The position numbers and the translations under genes were made by a program. This document shows, in pieces, positions 10,857-20,563 of a stretch of 64,000 nucleotides of DNA. The notes under the pieces were generated by a model. The model saw only the letters and a program-made list of their open reading frames with translations. It had not been told where the DNA came from and made no database searches. How positions within the stretch are numbered: the first letter of the stretch is position 1; each line of letters starts with the position of its first letter. The stretch is from Zea mays. Its lineage: Eukaryota > Streptophyta > Magnoliopsida > Poales > Poaceae. Where the stretch lies: contig NC_050101.1 in NCBI RefSeq assembly GCF_902167145.1, positions 119,193,789-119,257,788 on the forward strand, written 5' to 3'.

Positions 10857-13800
10857 CTAGTCATCATCGCTATCATCATCAACAACATTTCGGGTATTGC
10901 TCTCGTCATTATCACTAGCATATTGCCATCCTGTTTCATCTTCTTCATCTTCGAAATAATCTTGCTTCTGCTCCATTTCCCTTTGTCTATGTAGATCTTC
11001 AACTACACTTGCATCTATAATATCAACATTTTCTACCCTAGGTGTATCATTGTTCACATTCACTTCAGTATGTTGAATATTACAAGCTGTACACTCATCA
11101 TCTTGGTAAGAAAGCGACACACCGTTGGGTATTTCATCACTACAAGTTTCATCAACATTCCAAATATGCCTATGCGCAAATTTTTGAACTACCCTCCAGC
11201 TACCCCCATATCTGGTGTCTTGCAAATAAAAAACCATTGTTGCCTGTGGGGCAAGAATGAAAGGATCATTTTTGTACCAACATATGGAATGGTTGATGCT
11301 TTTGAATAATCTGTCATCTTTTATTCTTCCCTTCTTGCTTTCTGTGTCGAACCAATCACATCGAAAAATAACCACTGACCGATGCCCGCTCTTGTCTGCA
11401 TTATATTGCAACTGAATTATTTCTCTCAAGGAACCATAAAATTCAATATCTTCACTATTATGTGTGCCTTCTACCATTACACCGCTATTTTGTGTCCTCC
11501 TATTTTTCTCACGATCGATAGTGTGGTATCGAACACCATCAACAATACATGCTGAATAAATTCTTATTCGCATATCAGGTTCACATGACAAAGCGAATAG
11601 ATCAGAACAGACATCTTCTCCTTGCGCATGCCAAAGTGTTCCAATCTGTACATATCAAATGTGTACACAATGAGAAAAACTTCAAGTAATAAAGGATTAA
11701 CATGAAATATAAAACATGTTCTCACATGGTTTTTAAACCAGGAAGAAAATTGTTTTTCTACTTGTTTTTCAACATCAGGAAATCCTCCCTCATTTTGTAA
11801 CTCCTTTCTGTATAGACTGTAAAATATATTAAAATCATCATTTAGCATGCAATGAATACTAAAATAGCAAGAGCAAGCAAGAGGAATAATGGGAATACAT
11901 ACTCCATATATGGATCAACCTCTACACAGTTGTTAAGCACATACCAAACCATCTTATCATAATCCTTATCTAGATATGTAATCCTTGGGGCTCCAAGTAA
12001 TTGTACTCCATGTTGGAAAACAGATATACCACCCTTACTCATATCAACATGCTCTCTATTCCTTCCCTCACAATTGTGTCTTGTCTCAAGATCATCAAAA
12101 TACCTTGAAGATGCATGCAAACATTCGTTAGCAACATATGCTTCTGCAATTGAACCCTCAGGTCGTGCCATATTCCTCACAGAATGTTTCAAGGTGTATA
12201 ACCTCCTTTCTACGGGGTACATCCAACCATATTGGACTGGTCCTCTAAGTATTGCCTCATCAGGTAAATGTATCGACAAGTGGAGCATAACATCAAACAA
12301 TGAGGGGGAATATTTTCTCAAGCTTGCATAGGACAATTGGGATATTCTCTTTCATTTGGTGCAGAACATCTAATTTAAGGGTCCTAGCACATAGTTGCTG
12401 GAAGAAGTTACCTAGTTCAGCAATTGCTACATATATTTCATTGTTCATTATTCCTCGGAGAGCAGCTGGTAAAATCCGTTGAAGTATGATATGGCAATCA
12501 TGAGTTTTCAAGCCTTGGAGGTTGCATCCATCAGCAGTGATGCATGATGCTAGGTTAGAAGCATAACCATCTGGAAACTTTACACTTCTCAAAAAATCAT
12601 AAAATGCTACCTTTTGATTTTTATCCATTGTATAGGGGGCATGAGGAACCACATAGGAACCTCCATCATGCTTCAAGTGTAAATCTTTTCTTATGCACAT
12701 GTCTTCAAAATCAAGCCTTGCATTAATACTGTCCTTTGACTTTCCTGGAAGAGCAAGAAATGTACCAAGCAAAGACTCACATATATTTTTTTCAATGTGC
12801 ATTACATCAAGGTTATGGCGCAGCTTCAAATCTGTCCAATATGGCAAATCCCACAGGCACGACCGTTTCTTCCAACATTGACCATCATTTGCATCTCGCT
12901 TCCTCTTATTGTTGTTTGGATGTTTCCCTGGTTTAACTTCCTTGACCCTTTCCAATTGCTGCATCAACTCATTGGTACTAAATTGATGCGGCTTCTCACG
13001 TTTCTCAATTTGGCCATCATAATCCTTCTTTTTCCTCCATGGATGGTCATGTGGAAGCCAACGTCGATGACCTATATAACATATTTTATTTCTTATTCTT
13101 TTAGAGCAAGGATCTTTGTCACAATGTACACAAGCATAGTATCCACTTGTAACTCTACCAGACAAAGTGCTCAAACCAGGATAGTCATGAATACACCAGA
13201 TTACAGCAGCATGTAGATCAAAATCCCTTCTACTCAATGCATCAAAAGTAGAAACACCCAACCAAAGTTGTTGTAACTCATCAACTAGTGGTTGTAGAAA
13301 TACATCAAAATCTTTTCCCGGACATTCCCGACCAGGGATGAGTAGACACATCATGAAGTTCCATTGCTCCATACATACCCATGGAGGAAAGTTATAAGGG
13401 ATAGCAAAAACTGGCCACATACTGTAAGAGGAGCTCATTTTGCCAAAGGGATTAAAACCGTCTGTGGCAAGCCCAAGCCTTATATTTCTAGGATCTTCTC
13501 CAAACCAATTATGTTTTCTATCAAAGTCTTTCCATGCCTGACCATCAGCTGGATGGCTAAGCTCATTTTCCACTTCTTTCCTCTTCAACTTGTGCCATTG
13601 TGCATCCTCAGAGTTTTTTTCTGAAGCAAACATCCTCTTCAATCTAGGAATCAAATGAAAATGCCGCAACACCTTCTGAGGTCTCTTATTTCTTTGTTCA
13701 CCATCTTTCCATCTTGATGAACCACGCACTGGGCACTCATTATTTTTTGCATAATCCTTTCGAAACAAAACACAATTGTTAGGACACACATGGATTGACT

Positions 13801-14416
13801 CATATCCAAGTCCCAATGCTTTAATAAGTTTCTTAGCTTCCTTATAAGATGTTGGTACAGAACAATGTGGGAAAGCCAATGACAACAACTTTAGAATAGC
13901 AGAGAAGGCAACATTACTGATCCGGTAACGAGATTTGATATGAAGTAACTTCACTACAAAAGAAAATCTTGTGTATGATGCACCTGGGTGAAGTTCTTGC
14001 TTCATCTCATCCAATACAACTGCAAACATAGAATTTTGTGCACCTCCCTCTTCAGCTCTGAAAAAATCTTGTACCATATCAGGCAATCTATCTTCAGGGT
14101 TTTCAGGCTCATTCATACAAACATCCTCATTCATACTATAATGTTCATGTAGATGGCCAACTTGTTCACTCAGTTCAGCATCCAATTGTTCTTCCCTATG
14201 ATGTATCCACGTAGTGTATGTGCTCGCCATTCCATGAATATATAAATGATCCTGTATCTGTGACTTAGGTTTGGCAAGCCGATTCAAACACTTTCTACAT
14301 GGACATAGTACCTCCTCACTATCATCAAATCGCTCTGAAATTAACTTCATAAAACCCCTCACTCCTGTGATATATTGCTCGCTAAAAAGCCTACTGTTGA
14401 TCCAAGATTTGTCCAT
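10857..14416 (-). pseudogene. CACTA TNP2-like transposase gene
   Basis: This is the En/Spm-type transposase. Exon 1 (11903-14416) starts MDKSWINSR. It contains the transposase-associated domain with its CPCRKC cysteines (residues about 3-75), the Transposase_21 core (about 330-560, including HNLDVMHIEKN) and a DUF4218-type domain (about 640 onward, GCNLQGLKTHDCH and LLGAPRITYLDKDYDK). Exon 2 (11726-11816) and exon 3 (10857-11645) follow through GT-AG introns. Exon 3 holds the DUF4216 domain (RCDWFD, SICWYKNDPFILAPQ) and an acidic C-terminus. Within exon 1 the frame breaks at a run of five C (plus-strand G at 12304-12308): the upstream frame ends at 12293 and the conserved residues resume in the next frame (SLFDVMLHL). 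This looks like a one-base deletion, so no full transposase is expected. Confidence 0.85.
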
Positions 14417-15759
14417 CTACAAACACAGAAATTTAAAAACACATGTGTTAGATGTATCTTGTTCATAAATTGTGCAAAAAATAATTATTCAACACTTCGG
14501 CTACTCATATTAGTGTTTCATGGAATCATGTTTAGCATGGCTAGATGCTCGTATCTGTCTTTCATGGATACTAGTGTCTAAAGCGCGCTCAGCGCGCCTT
14601 TTTTTATATATTTATAAATTTTCTGGATTAGTTTTTCAATATACTTTGGTGTATCAATGTGTTCTGAATTTCTTAGCTTTTTTAATCCATTGGCTTGTAC
14701 CAAAGGCGTTCCTTGCTCTTTTTTAAAGCAATTACATATTATTAGTAGCTATTTTAAACATGTCAGCCTCATGTTATTCTTTGCGTTGAAAACAGAAGGA
14801 TGACATTGTATGGAGAGTAAGTGATGGCGAACCAATTGGAATTTATGGATGAAGATTTTGAAACTTACTTATCCCCTGAAAGCATAAGGCAGTTTGTGTG
14901 GCGCCTGATGCACTGTAGCTTGGCTGTTAAAATGAACCTGAAGCGTATAGTAGTTCTAATTGACACTATTTGCCTGGTTTGTAAACAATGTGATGAAGGT
15001 GGTTACTGAAGTACACAGAAAGCAAAAAATCTTGCATCAACTAGAAATTTGATGATAGGTAGGCGTCTGTGGGCATCTCCTCCGTCAGATTTACAGAAGA
15101 TTAAGGACCTGAAGATTAATGGTGACAACACCTTTATCCAAGCTAACAGCTCTGAAGCATGGTGACAACACCTTTATCTAAAGAGGATTCTAACCTGCTC
15201 CGCCATCGATCAAGTGCCATGCGCTGAGCCCTTCCTAACGAATGGAAATTTCTGAATTGGATAGTCACAAAACCCTAACAAACAGAAATCCCTGAACAGA
15301 GAATGCATGGTGGAAGATGGTAGGTAATACCTCTAGCGAGTAGCAAGATGAACGCGCGCGCAGCAATTGGGGATGGGGGCGCACGTCGTGGTGTCTTTTT
15401 TCCCCAAACAATTCTTCGTATGAAGGTCTCGCGCGCGCAGCAATCTGGGATGGAGCCGCACGTCGTGGTGTCCCAAACAATTCTTCGTACGAAGGCCTGC
15501 TCCTGAAGATGAAGACCAACAGCCGACCATATATGAAGACCAACAGACGACCATATATCATAATTTCGACTCTATTGCAGTGGTTTGGATTATTATCTGT
15601 ATTTGTAACGTGTCAGGTTCGAATCTTGACCAGGCGTTTTTATTTTTATTTTTTTGTTTTTTAAAGTATTTTTTGAAACACAGCACCGGCACATGCGTCC
15701 AAATATGCACATAATACTTGCGCATGTAAAAATAGATTTTATATTATTATTTGTATTAA
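14417..15759 (-). promoter_or_regulatory. Upstream region of TNP2-like gene
   Basis: No protein gene is recognised here. It should hold the promoter and leader of the TNP2-like gene. An 85-bp-class direct duplication lies at about 15355-15495, with ACGTCGTGGTGTC and CCAAACAATTCTTCGTA in each copy. A shorter duplication (ATGGTGACAACACC) is at 15119 and 15160. The plus-strand frame at 14821-15009 has no known domain. Confidence 0.4.
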
Positions 15760-16015
15760 AATAATAAAAGTTATGACGAAACATGATATGACACACTATA
15801 TCGTCATAGTTATGGCATAAAAGGGTACTGTGACGATTCACTCTTATGACAATTCAGTATTGTCATTAAATATCGTCACAATGGTCTGATTCTTCCAAAT
15901 TATGACGACTTTAATGACGAATATATTTTTTGCGTCACTATGTTGGGTTAGCTCTCAGAAAACGTCATAAACAGAACTAATTTGTGACAAATGTGTGTGG
16001 TGTCATTGTATATTC
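15760..16015. repeat. CACTA right subterminal repeats
   Basis: TGACGA, TCGTCA and ATGACA motifs recur in both orientations (for example near 15774, 15811, 15836, 15871 and 15902), matching the motif class at the left end. Such arrays are the usual binding region for CACTA transposition proteins. Confidence 0.75.
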
Positions 16016-16043
16016 GTCATAGAAGGCATAAAAGGTTGTAGTG
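16016..16043 (-). repeat. CACTA right terminal inverted repeat
   Basis: Its reverse complement begins CACTACAACCTTTTATGCC and matches the left terminus at 26 of 28 positions. The target duplication CGT follows at 16044-16046. Confidence 0.95.
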
Positions 16044-16480
16044 CGTCATGGGGTGAGCTACGGCGGCCCAGTCCACCCGGATGTGGTGATCCTCGCAGAA
16101 GTCCAGGAACTTTCTGCCGGTGAACTGGGTGCCGTTGTCGGTGATGATGGAGTTTGGGACCCCAAAGCGATGGATGATGTTGGTGAAGAACACCACTGCC
16201 TGTTCGGACCTGATGTTGTTCAGGGGTCGGACCTCGATCCACTTGGAGAATTTGTCGATGGAGACCAACAAGTGCGTGTAGCCCCCGGGTGCCTTCTGCA
16301 AGGGATCGACGAGGTCCAGACCCCACACAGCAAACGGCCAGGTGATGGGTATTGTCTGCAGAGCCTGAGCGAGCAGGTGGGTCTGCTTCGTGTAGAATTG
16401 ACACCCTTGGCAGGTGCGTACAATCCTAGTGGCATCGGCCACCGCGGTTGGCCAGTAGAAACCCTGCCGGAATGCGTTTC
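16044..16480 (-). pseudogene. Gypsy integrase core, middle fragment
   Basis: This piece lies between the CACTA and copia insertions. On the minus strand it reads from the end of the zinc-finger region (VRTCQGCQFY) through the catalytic core: WGLDLVDP with the first aspartate, VSIDKFSKW, then SIITDNGTQFTGRKF with the second aspartate, and finally WAAVAHPMT. No stop or frameshift is visible within it. It joins the 1702-2269 fragment in frame once the CACTA element is removed, and the 26014 fragment once the copia element is removed. Confidence 0.9.
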
Positions 16481-17810
16481 TGAAAGGGAATTAGGCTTAC
16501 ACCTAGTTCCTATATAATTTTGGTGGTTGAATTGCCCAACACAAATAATTGGACTAACTAGTTTGCCCAAGTGTATAGATTGTACAGGTGTAAAAGGTTC
16601 ACACTCAGCCAATAAAAGGACCAAGTTTTGGATTCAACAAAGGAGCAAAGTGGCAACCGAAGGCCCTCTGGTCTGGGAGCACCGGACTGTCCGGTGTACA
16701 CCGGACAGTGTCCGGTGCACCACCGGACAGTGTCCGGTGCACCAGAGGACTCCAACTCGAACTCGCCACCTTCGGGAATTTCCAGAGGCACTCGCGCTAT
16801 AATTCACCGGACTGTCCGGTGTACACCGGACAGTGTCCGGTGCGCCAAGGAAGATCAGCCTCAGGAACTCGCCAGCTTCGGGAAACTTCAACGGCTAGTC
16901 CGCTATAATTCACCGGACTGTCCGGTGTGCACCGGACTGTCCGGTGCGACTCCAGAGCAACGGCTAGTCGGCGCCAACGGCTACCTGCGGCGCATTAAAT
17001 GCGCGCGCAGCGCGCGCAGAAGTCAGGCGCGCCCATACTGGCACACCGGACAGCAAACAGTACCTGTCCGGTGTGCACCGGACACCCAGGCGGGCCCACA
17101 AGTCAGAAGCTCCAACGGTCAGAATCCAACGGCAGTGATGACGTGGCAGGGGGCACCGGACTGTCCGGTGTGCACCGGACTGTCCGGTGTGCCATCGAAC
17201 AGACAGCCTTCCAACGGCCACTTTTGGTGGTTGGGGCTATAAATACCCCAACCACCCACCATTCATTGCATCCAAGTTTTCCACTTCCCAACTACTACAA
17301 GAGCTCTAGCATTCAATTATAGACACACCAAAGAGATCAAATCCTCTCTGAATTCCACACAACGCCATAGTGACTAGAGAGAGCGATTTGCTTGTGTTCT
17401 TTTGAGCTCTTGCGCTTGGATTGCTTCTTTTCTTTCTCACTTGTTCTTGAGATCAAAACTCCATTGTAATCAAGGCAAGAGGCACCAATTGTGTGGTGGC
17501 CCTTGCGGGGAAGTTTTGTTCCCGGCTTTGATTTGAGAAGAGAAGCTCACTCGGTCCGAGGGACCGTTTGAGAGAGGGAAGGGTTGAAAGAGACCCGGCC
17601 TTTGTGGCCTCCTCAACGGGGAGTAGGTTTGCGAGAACCGAACCTCGGTAAAACAAATCTGCGTGTCTCACTTACTTATTCGCTTGCGATTTGTTTTGCA
17701 CCCTCTCTCGCGGACTCGATTTTATTTCTAACGCTAACCCGGCTTGTAGTTGTGTTTATATTTGTAAATTTCAGTTTCGCCCTATTCACCCCCCCTCTAG
17801 GCGACTATCA
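16481..17810 (+). repeat. Copia 5' LTR
   Basis: It starts TGAAAGGGAATTAGG and ends GGCGACTATCA. The first half carries about a dozen copies of palindromic blocks of the type CACCGGACTGTCCGGTG (16680-17195). A TATA box CTATAAATA is at 17237-17245, so transcription should begin a few tens of bases later. The frame of 204 codons at 16628-17242 is a by-product of the palindromes. Confidence 0.97.
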
Positions 17811-17811
17811 A

Positions 17812-17829
17812 TTGGTATCAGAACCCGGT
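17812..17829 (+). promoter_or_regulatory. Copia primer-binding site
   Basis: TGGTATCAGAACCCGG lies two bases after the 5' LTR. TGGTATCAGAGC, complementary to the 3' end of initiator tRNA-Met, is the usual site in this lineage. Here the G of GAGC has become A. Confidence 0.85.
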
Positions 17830-17858
17830 GCTTCATTAGAGCCTAACCGCTCGAAGTG

Positions 17859-20552
17859 ATGTCGGGAGATCACACCAAGAAGGAGATGGAGATCGGCGAA
17901 AAGCCCATTACAAGCCACGGGAGCACTTCATCGGAAGAGTCCCGCACCAAAAGGAGGGAGAAGAAGAAGAGCTCCTCCAACAAAGGGAAGGAGAAGAAAT
18001 CTTCTTCTCACCACAAAGAGAAGAAGGAAAGATCTTCTTCCCACAAGCCGCACCGGAGTGGGGACAAGCAAAAGAGGATGAGGAAAGTGGTCTACTACGA
18101 GACCGACACTTCATCAACATCGACCTCCGACTCCGATGCGCCCTCCGTAACTTCTAAACGCCAAGAGCGTAAGAAGTTTAGTAAGATCCCCCTACACTAT
18201 CCTCGCATTTCTAAACATGCACCTTTACTTTCCGTCCCATTAGGCAAACCACCAACTTTTGATGGTGAAGATTATGCTAGGTGGAGTGATTTAATGCGAT
18301 TTCATCTAACCTCACTCCACAAAAGTATATGGGATGTTGTTGAGTTTGGTGCACAGGTACCGTCCGTAGGGGATAAGGATTATGATGAGGATGAGGTGGC
18401 CCAAATCGAGCACTTCAACTCTCAAGCAACAACGATACTCCTTGCCTCTTTAAGTAGAGAGGAGTATAACAAGGTACAAGGGTTGAAGAGTGCCAAGGAG
18501 GTTTGGGATGTGCTCAAAACCGCGCACGAGGGAGACGAGCTCACCAAGATCACCAAGCGGGAAACGATCGAGGGGGAGCTCGGTCGGTTCCGGCTTCGCA
18601 AAGGGGAAGAGCCACAACACATGTACAACCGGCTCAAGACTCTGGTGAACCAAGTGCGCAACCTCGGGAGCGTAAAGTGGGATGACCATGAAATGGTTAA
18701 GGTTATTCTAAGATCTCTTATTTTCCTTAACCCTACTCAAGTTCAATTAATTCGTGGAAATCCTAGATATACTAAAATGACCCCCGAGGAAGTAATCGGG
18801 CATTTTGTAAGTTTTGAGTGCATGATCGAAGGCTCGAGGAAGATCAACGAGCTTGATGATCCCTCCACATCCGAAGCTCAACCTGTCGCATTCAAGGCGA
18901 CGGAGGACAAGAAGGAGGAGTCTACACCAAGTCGACAACCAATAGACGCCTCCAAGCTCGACAATGAGGAAATGGCGCTCGTCATCAAGAGCTTCCGCCA
19001 AATCCTCAAGCAAAGGAGAGGGAAAGACTACAAGTCCCGCTCCAAGAAGGTTTGCTACAAATGTGGTAAGCCCGGTCATTTTATTGCTAAATGTCCTATA
19101 TCAAGTGACAGTGACCGAGGCGACGACAAGAAGGGGAGAAGAAAGGAGAAGAAGAGGTACTACAAGAAGAAGGGCGGCGATGCCCATGTTTGTCGAGAGT
19201 GGGACTCCAACGAAAGCTCTAGTGACTCCTCCGACAATGAGGACGCCGCCAACATCGCCGTCACCAAGGGACTTCTCTTCCCCAACGTCGGCCACAAGTG
19301 CCTCATGGCAAAGGACGGCAAAAAGAAGGTTAAATCTAAATCCTCCACTAAATATGAATCCTCTAGTGATGATAATGCTAGTGATGAAGAAGATAATTTG
19401 CGTTCCCTTTTTGCCAACCTTAACATAGCTCAAAAGGAAAAATTGAATGAATTAGTTAGTGCTATTCATGAAAAGGATGACCTTTTGGATTCCCAAGAGG
19501 ACCTCCTTATTAAGGAAAATAAGAAGCATGTTAAAGTTAAAAATGCTTATGCTCTAGAAATTGAGAAATGTGAAAAATTATCTAGTGAGCTAAGCACTTG
19601 CCGTGAGATGATTGACAACCTTAGGAATGAAAATGCTAGTTTAAATGCTAAGGTTGATTCACATGTTTGCAATGTTTCAACTTCAAATCCTAGAGATGAA
19701 AATGTTGATTTACTTGCTAGGATTGATGAGTTGAATGCTTCCCTAGCTTGCCTTAGAATTGAAAATGAAAAATTGCTTGCTAAGGCTAAAGATCTTGATG
19801 TTTGCAATGCTACTATTTCCGACCTTAGAACTAAAAATGACATGCTACAAGCTAAGGTTGTAGAACTAAAATCTTGCAAACCCTCTACATCTATCGTTGA
19901 GCATGTATCTATTTGCACTAGATGTAGAGATGTTAACATTGATGCTATTCATGATCATATGGCTTTAATTAAACAACAAAATGATCATATAGCAATATTA
20001 GATGCAAAAATTGCCGAGCATAACTTAGAAAATGAAAAATTCAAATTTGCTAGAAGTATGCTCTATAGTGGGAGACGCCCTGGCATCAAGGATGGAATTG
20101 GCTTCCAAAGGGGAGACAATGTCAAACTTAGTGCCCCTCCTAAAAAATTGTCTAACTTTGTTAAGGGCAAGGCTCCCATGCCTCAGGATAACGAGGGTTA
20201 CATTTTATACCCTGTCGGTTATCCCGAGAGCAAAATTAGGAGAATTCACTCTAGGAAGTCTCACTCTGGCCCTAATCATGCTTTCATGTATAAGGGTGAG
20301 ACATCTAGCTCTAGGCAACCAACCCATGCTAAGTTGCCTAGAAAGAAAACTCCTAGTGCATCAAATGATCATGATATTTCATTTAAGACTTTTGATGCAT
20401 CTTATGTTTTGACTAACAAATCCGGCAAGGTAGTTGCCAAATATATTGGGGGCAAGCACAAGGGCTCCAAGACTTGTGTTTGGGTACCCAAAGTTCTTGT
20501 GTCTAATGCCAAAGGACCCAAAACCATTTGGGTACCTAAAGTCAAGAACTAA
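17859..20552 (+). CDS. gag: Copia gag polyprotein
   Basis: An 897-residue open frame starting MSGDHTKKEM. The N-terminus is lysine- and serine-rich. Residues about 110-290 form the copia gag (UBN2-like) domain, with LGKPPTFDGEDYARWSD, KSAKEVWDVLKTAH and LKTLVNQVRNLGS. A CCHC zinc knuckle, CYKCGKPGHFIAKC, starts at about residue 399. The rest is a long acidic and coiled-coil-like extension with many heptad-like leucines. The frame ends with TAA before the protease, which lies in another frame. Expression of pol would therefore need recoding, splicing or a separate start, or this copy is mutated here. Gag packages the element RNA in virus-like particles. Confidence 0.9.
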   Translation: MSGDHTKKEMEIGEKPITSHGSTSSEESRTKRREKKKSSSNKGKEKKSSSHHKEKKERSSSHKPHRSGDKQKRMRKVVYYETDTSSTSTSDSDAPSVTSKRQERKKFSKIPLHYPRISKHAPLLSVPLGKPPTFDGEDYARWSDLMRFHLTSLHKSIWDVVEFGAQVPSVGDKDYDEDEVAQIEHFNSQATTILLASLSREEYNKVQGLKSAKEVWDVLKTAHEGDELTKITKRETIEGELGRFRLRKGEEPQHMYNRLKTLVNQVRNLGSVKWDDHEMVKVILRSLIFLNPTQVQLIRGNPRYTKMTPEEVIGHFVSFECMIEGSRKINELDDPSTSEAQPVAFKATEDKKEESTPSRQPIDASKLDNEEMALVIKSFRQILKQRRGKDYKSRSKKVCYKCGKPGHFIAKCPISSDSDRGDDKKGRRKEKKRYYKKKGGDAHVCREWDSNESSSDSSDNEDAANIAVTKGLLFPNVGHKCLMAKDGKKKVKSKSSTKYESSSDDNASDEEDNLRSLFANLNIAQKEKLNELVSAIHEKDDLLDSQEDLLIKENKKHVKVKNAYALEIEKCEKLSSELSTCREMIDNLRNENASLNAKVDSHVCNVSTSNPRDENVDLLARIDELNASLACLRIENEKLLAKAKDLDVCNATISDLRTKNDMLQAKVVELKSCKPSTSIVEHVSICTRCRDVNIDAIHDHMALIKQQNDHIAILDAKIAEHNLENEKFKFARSMLYSGRRPGIKDGIGFQRGDNVKLSAPPKKLSNFVKGKAPMPQDNEGYILYPVGYPESKIRRIHSRKSHSGPNHAFMYKGETSSSRQPTHAKLPRKKTPSASNDHDISFKTFDASYVLTNKSGKVVAKYIGGKHKGSKTCVWVPKVLVSNAKGPKTIWVPKVKN

Positions 20553-20563
20553 ACTTGTTTTGT

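Larger units (their letters stand above)
2270..16043 (-). mobile_element. CACTA (En/Spm-type) DNA transposon, 13.8 kb
   Basis: The element is bounded by terminal inverted repeats starting CACTACAACCTT and flanked by a 3-bp duplication CGT (2267-2269 and 16044-16046), both diagnostic of the CACTA superfamily. Joining the flanks with one CGT restores the interrupted integrase frame. It encodes two minus-strand genes typical of the group: a TNP1-like protein (3040-6161) and a TNP2-like transposase (10857-14416). It also has subterminal TGACGA/TCGTCA motifs, a 257-bp tandem array and a segment that may be mitochondrial. Each gene carries a one-base frameshift, so this copy is probably non-autonomous. 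Confidence 0.95.

Noticed and set aside
14580..14610. GC palindrome followed by a T run resembling a bacterial terminator
   Set aside because: The setting is a eukaryotic transposon; rho-independent termination does not apply.
16628..17242. A 204-codon open frame in the copia LTR, repeated at 24831-25445
   Set aside because: It lies wholly in the LTR and its peptide mirrors the CCGGAC palindromes; both LTRs carry it, so it is a repeat artefact.
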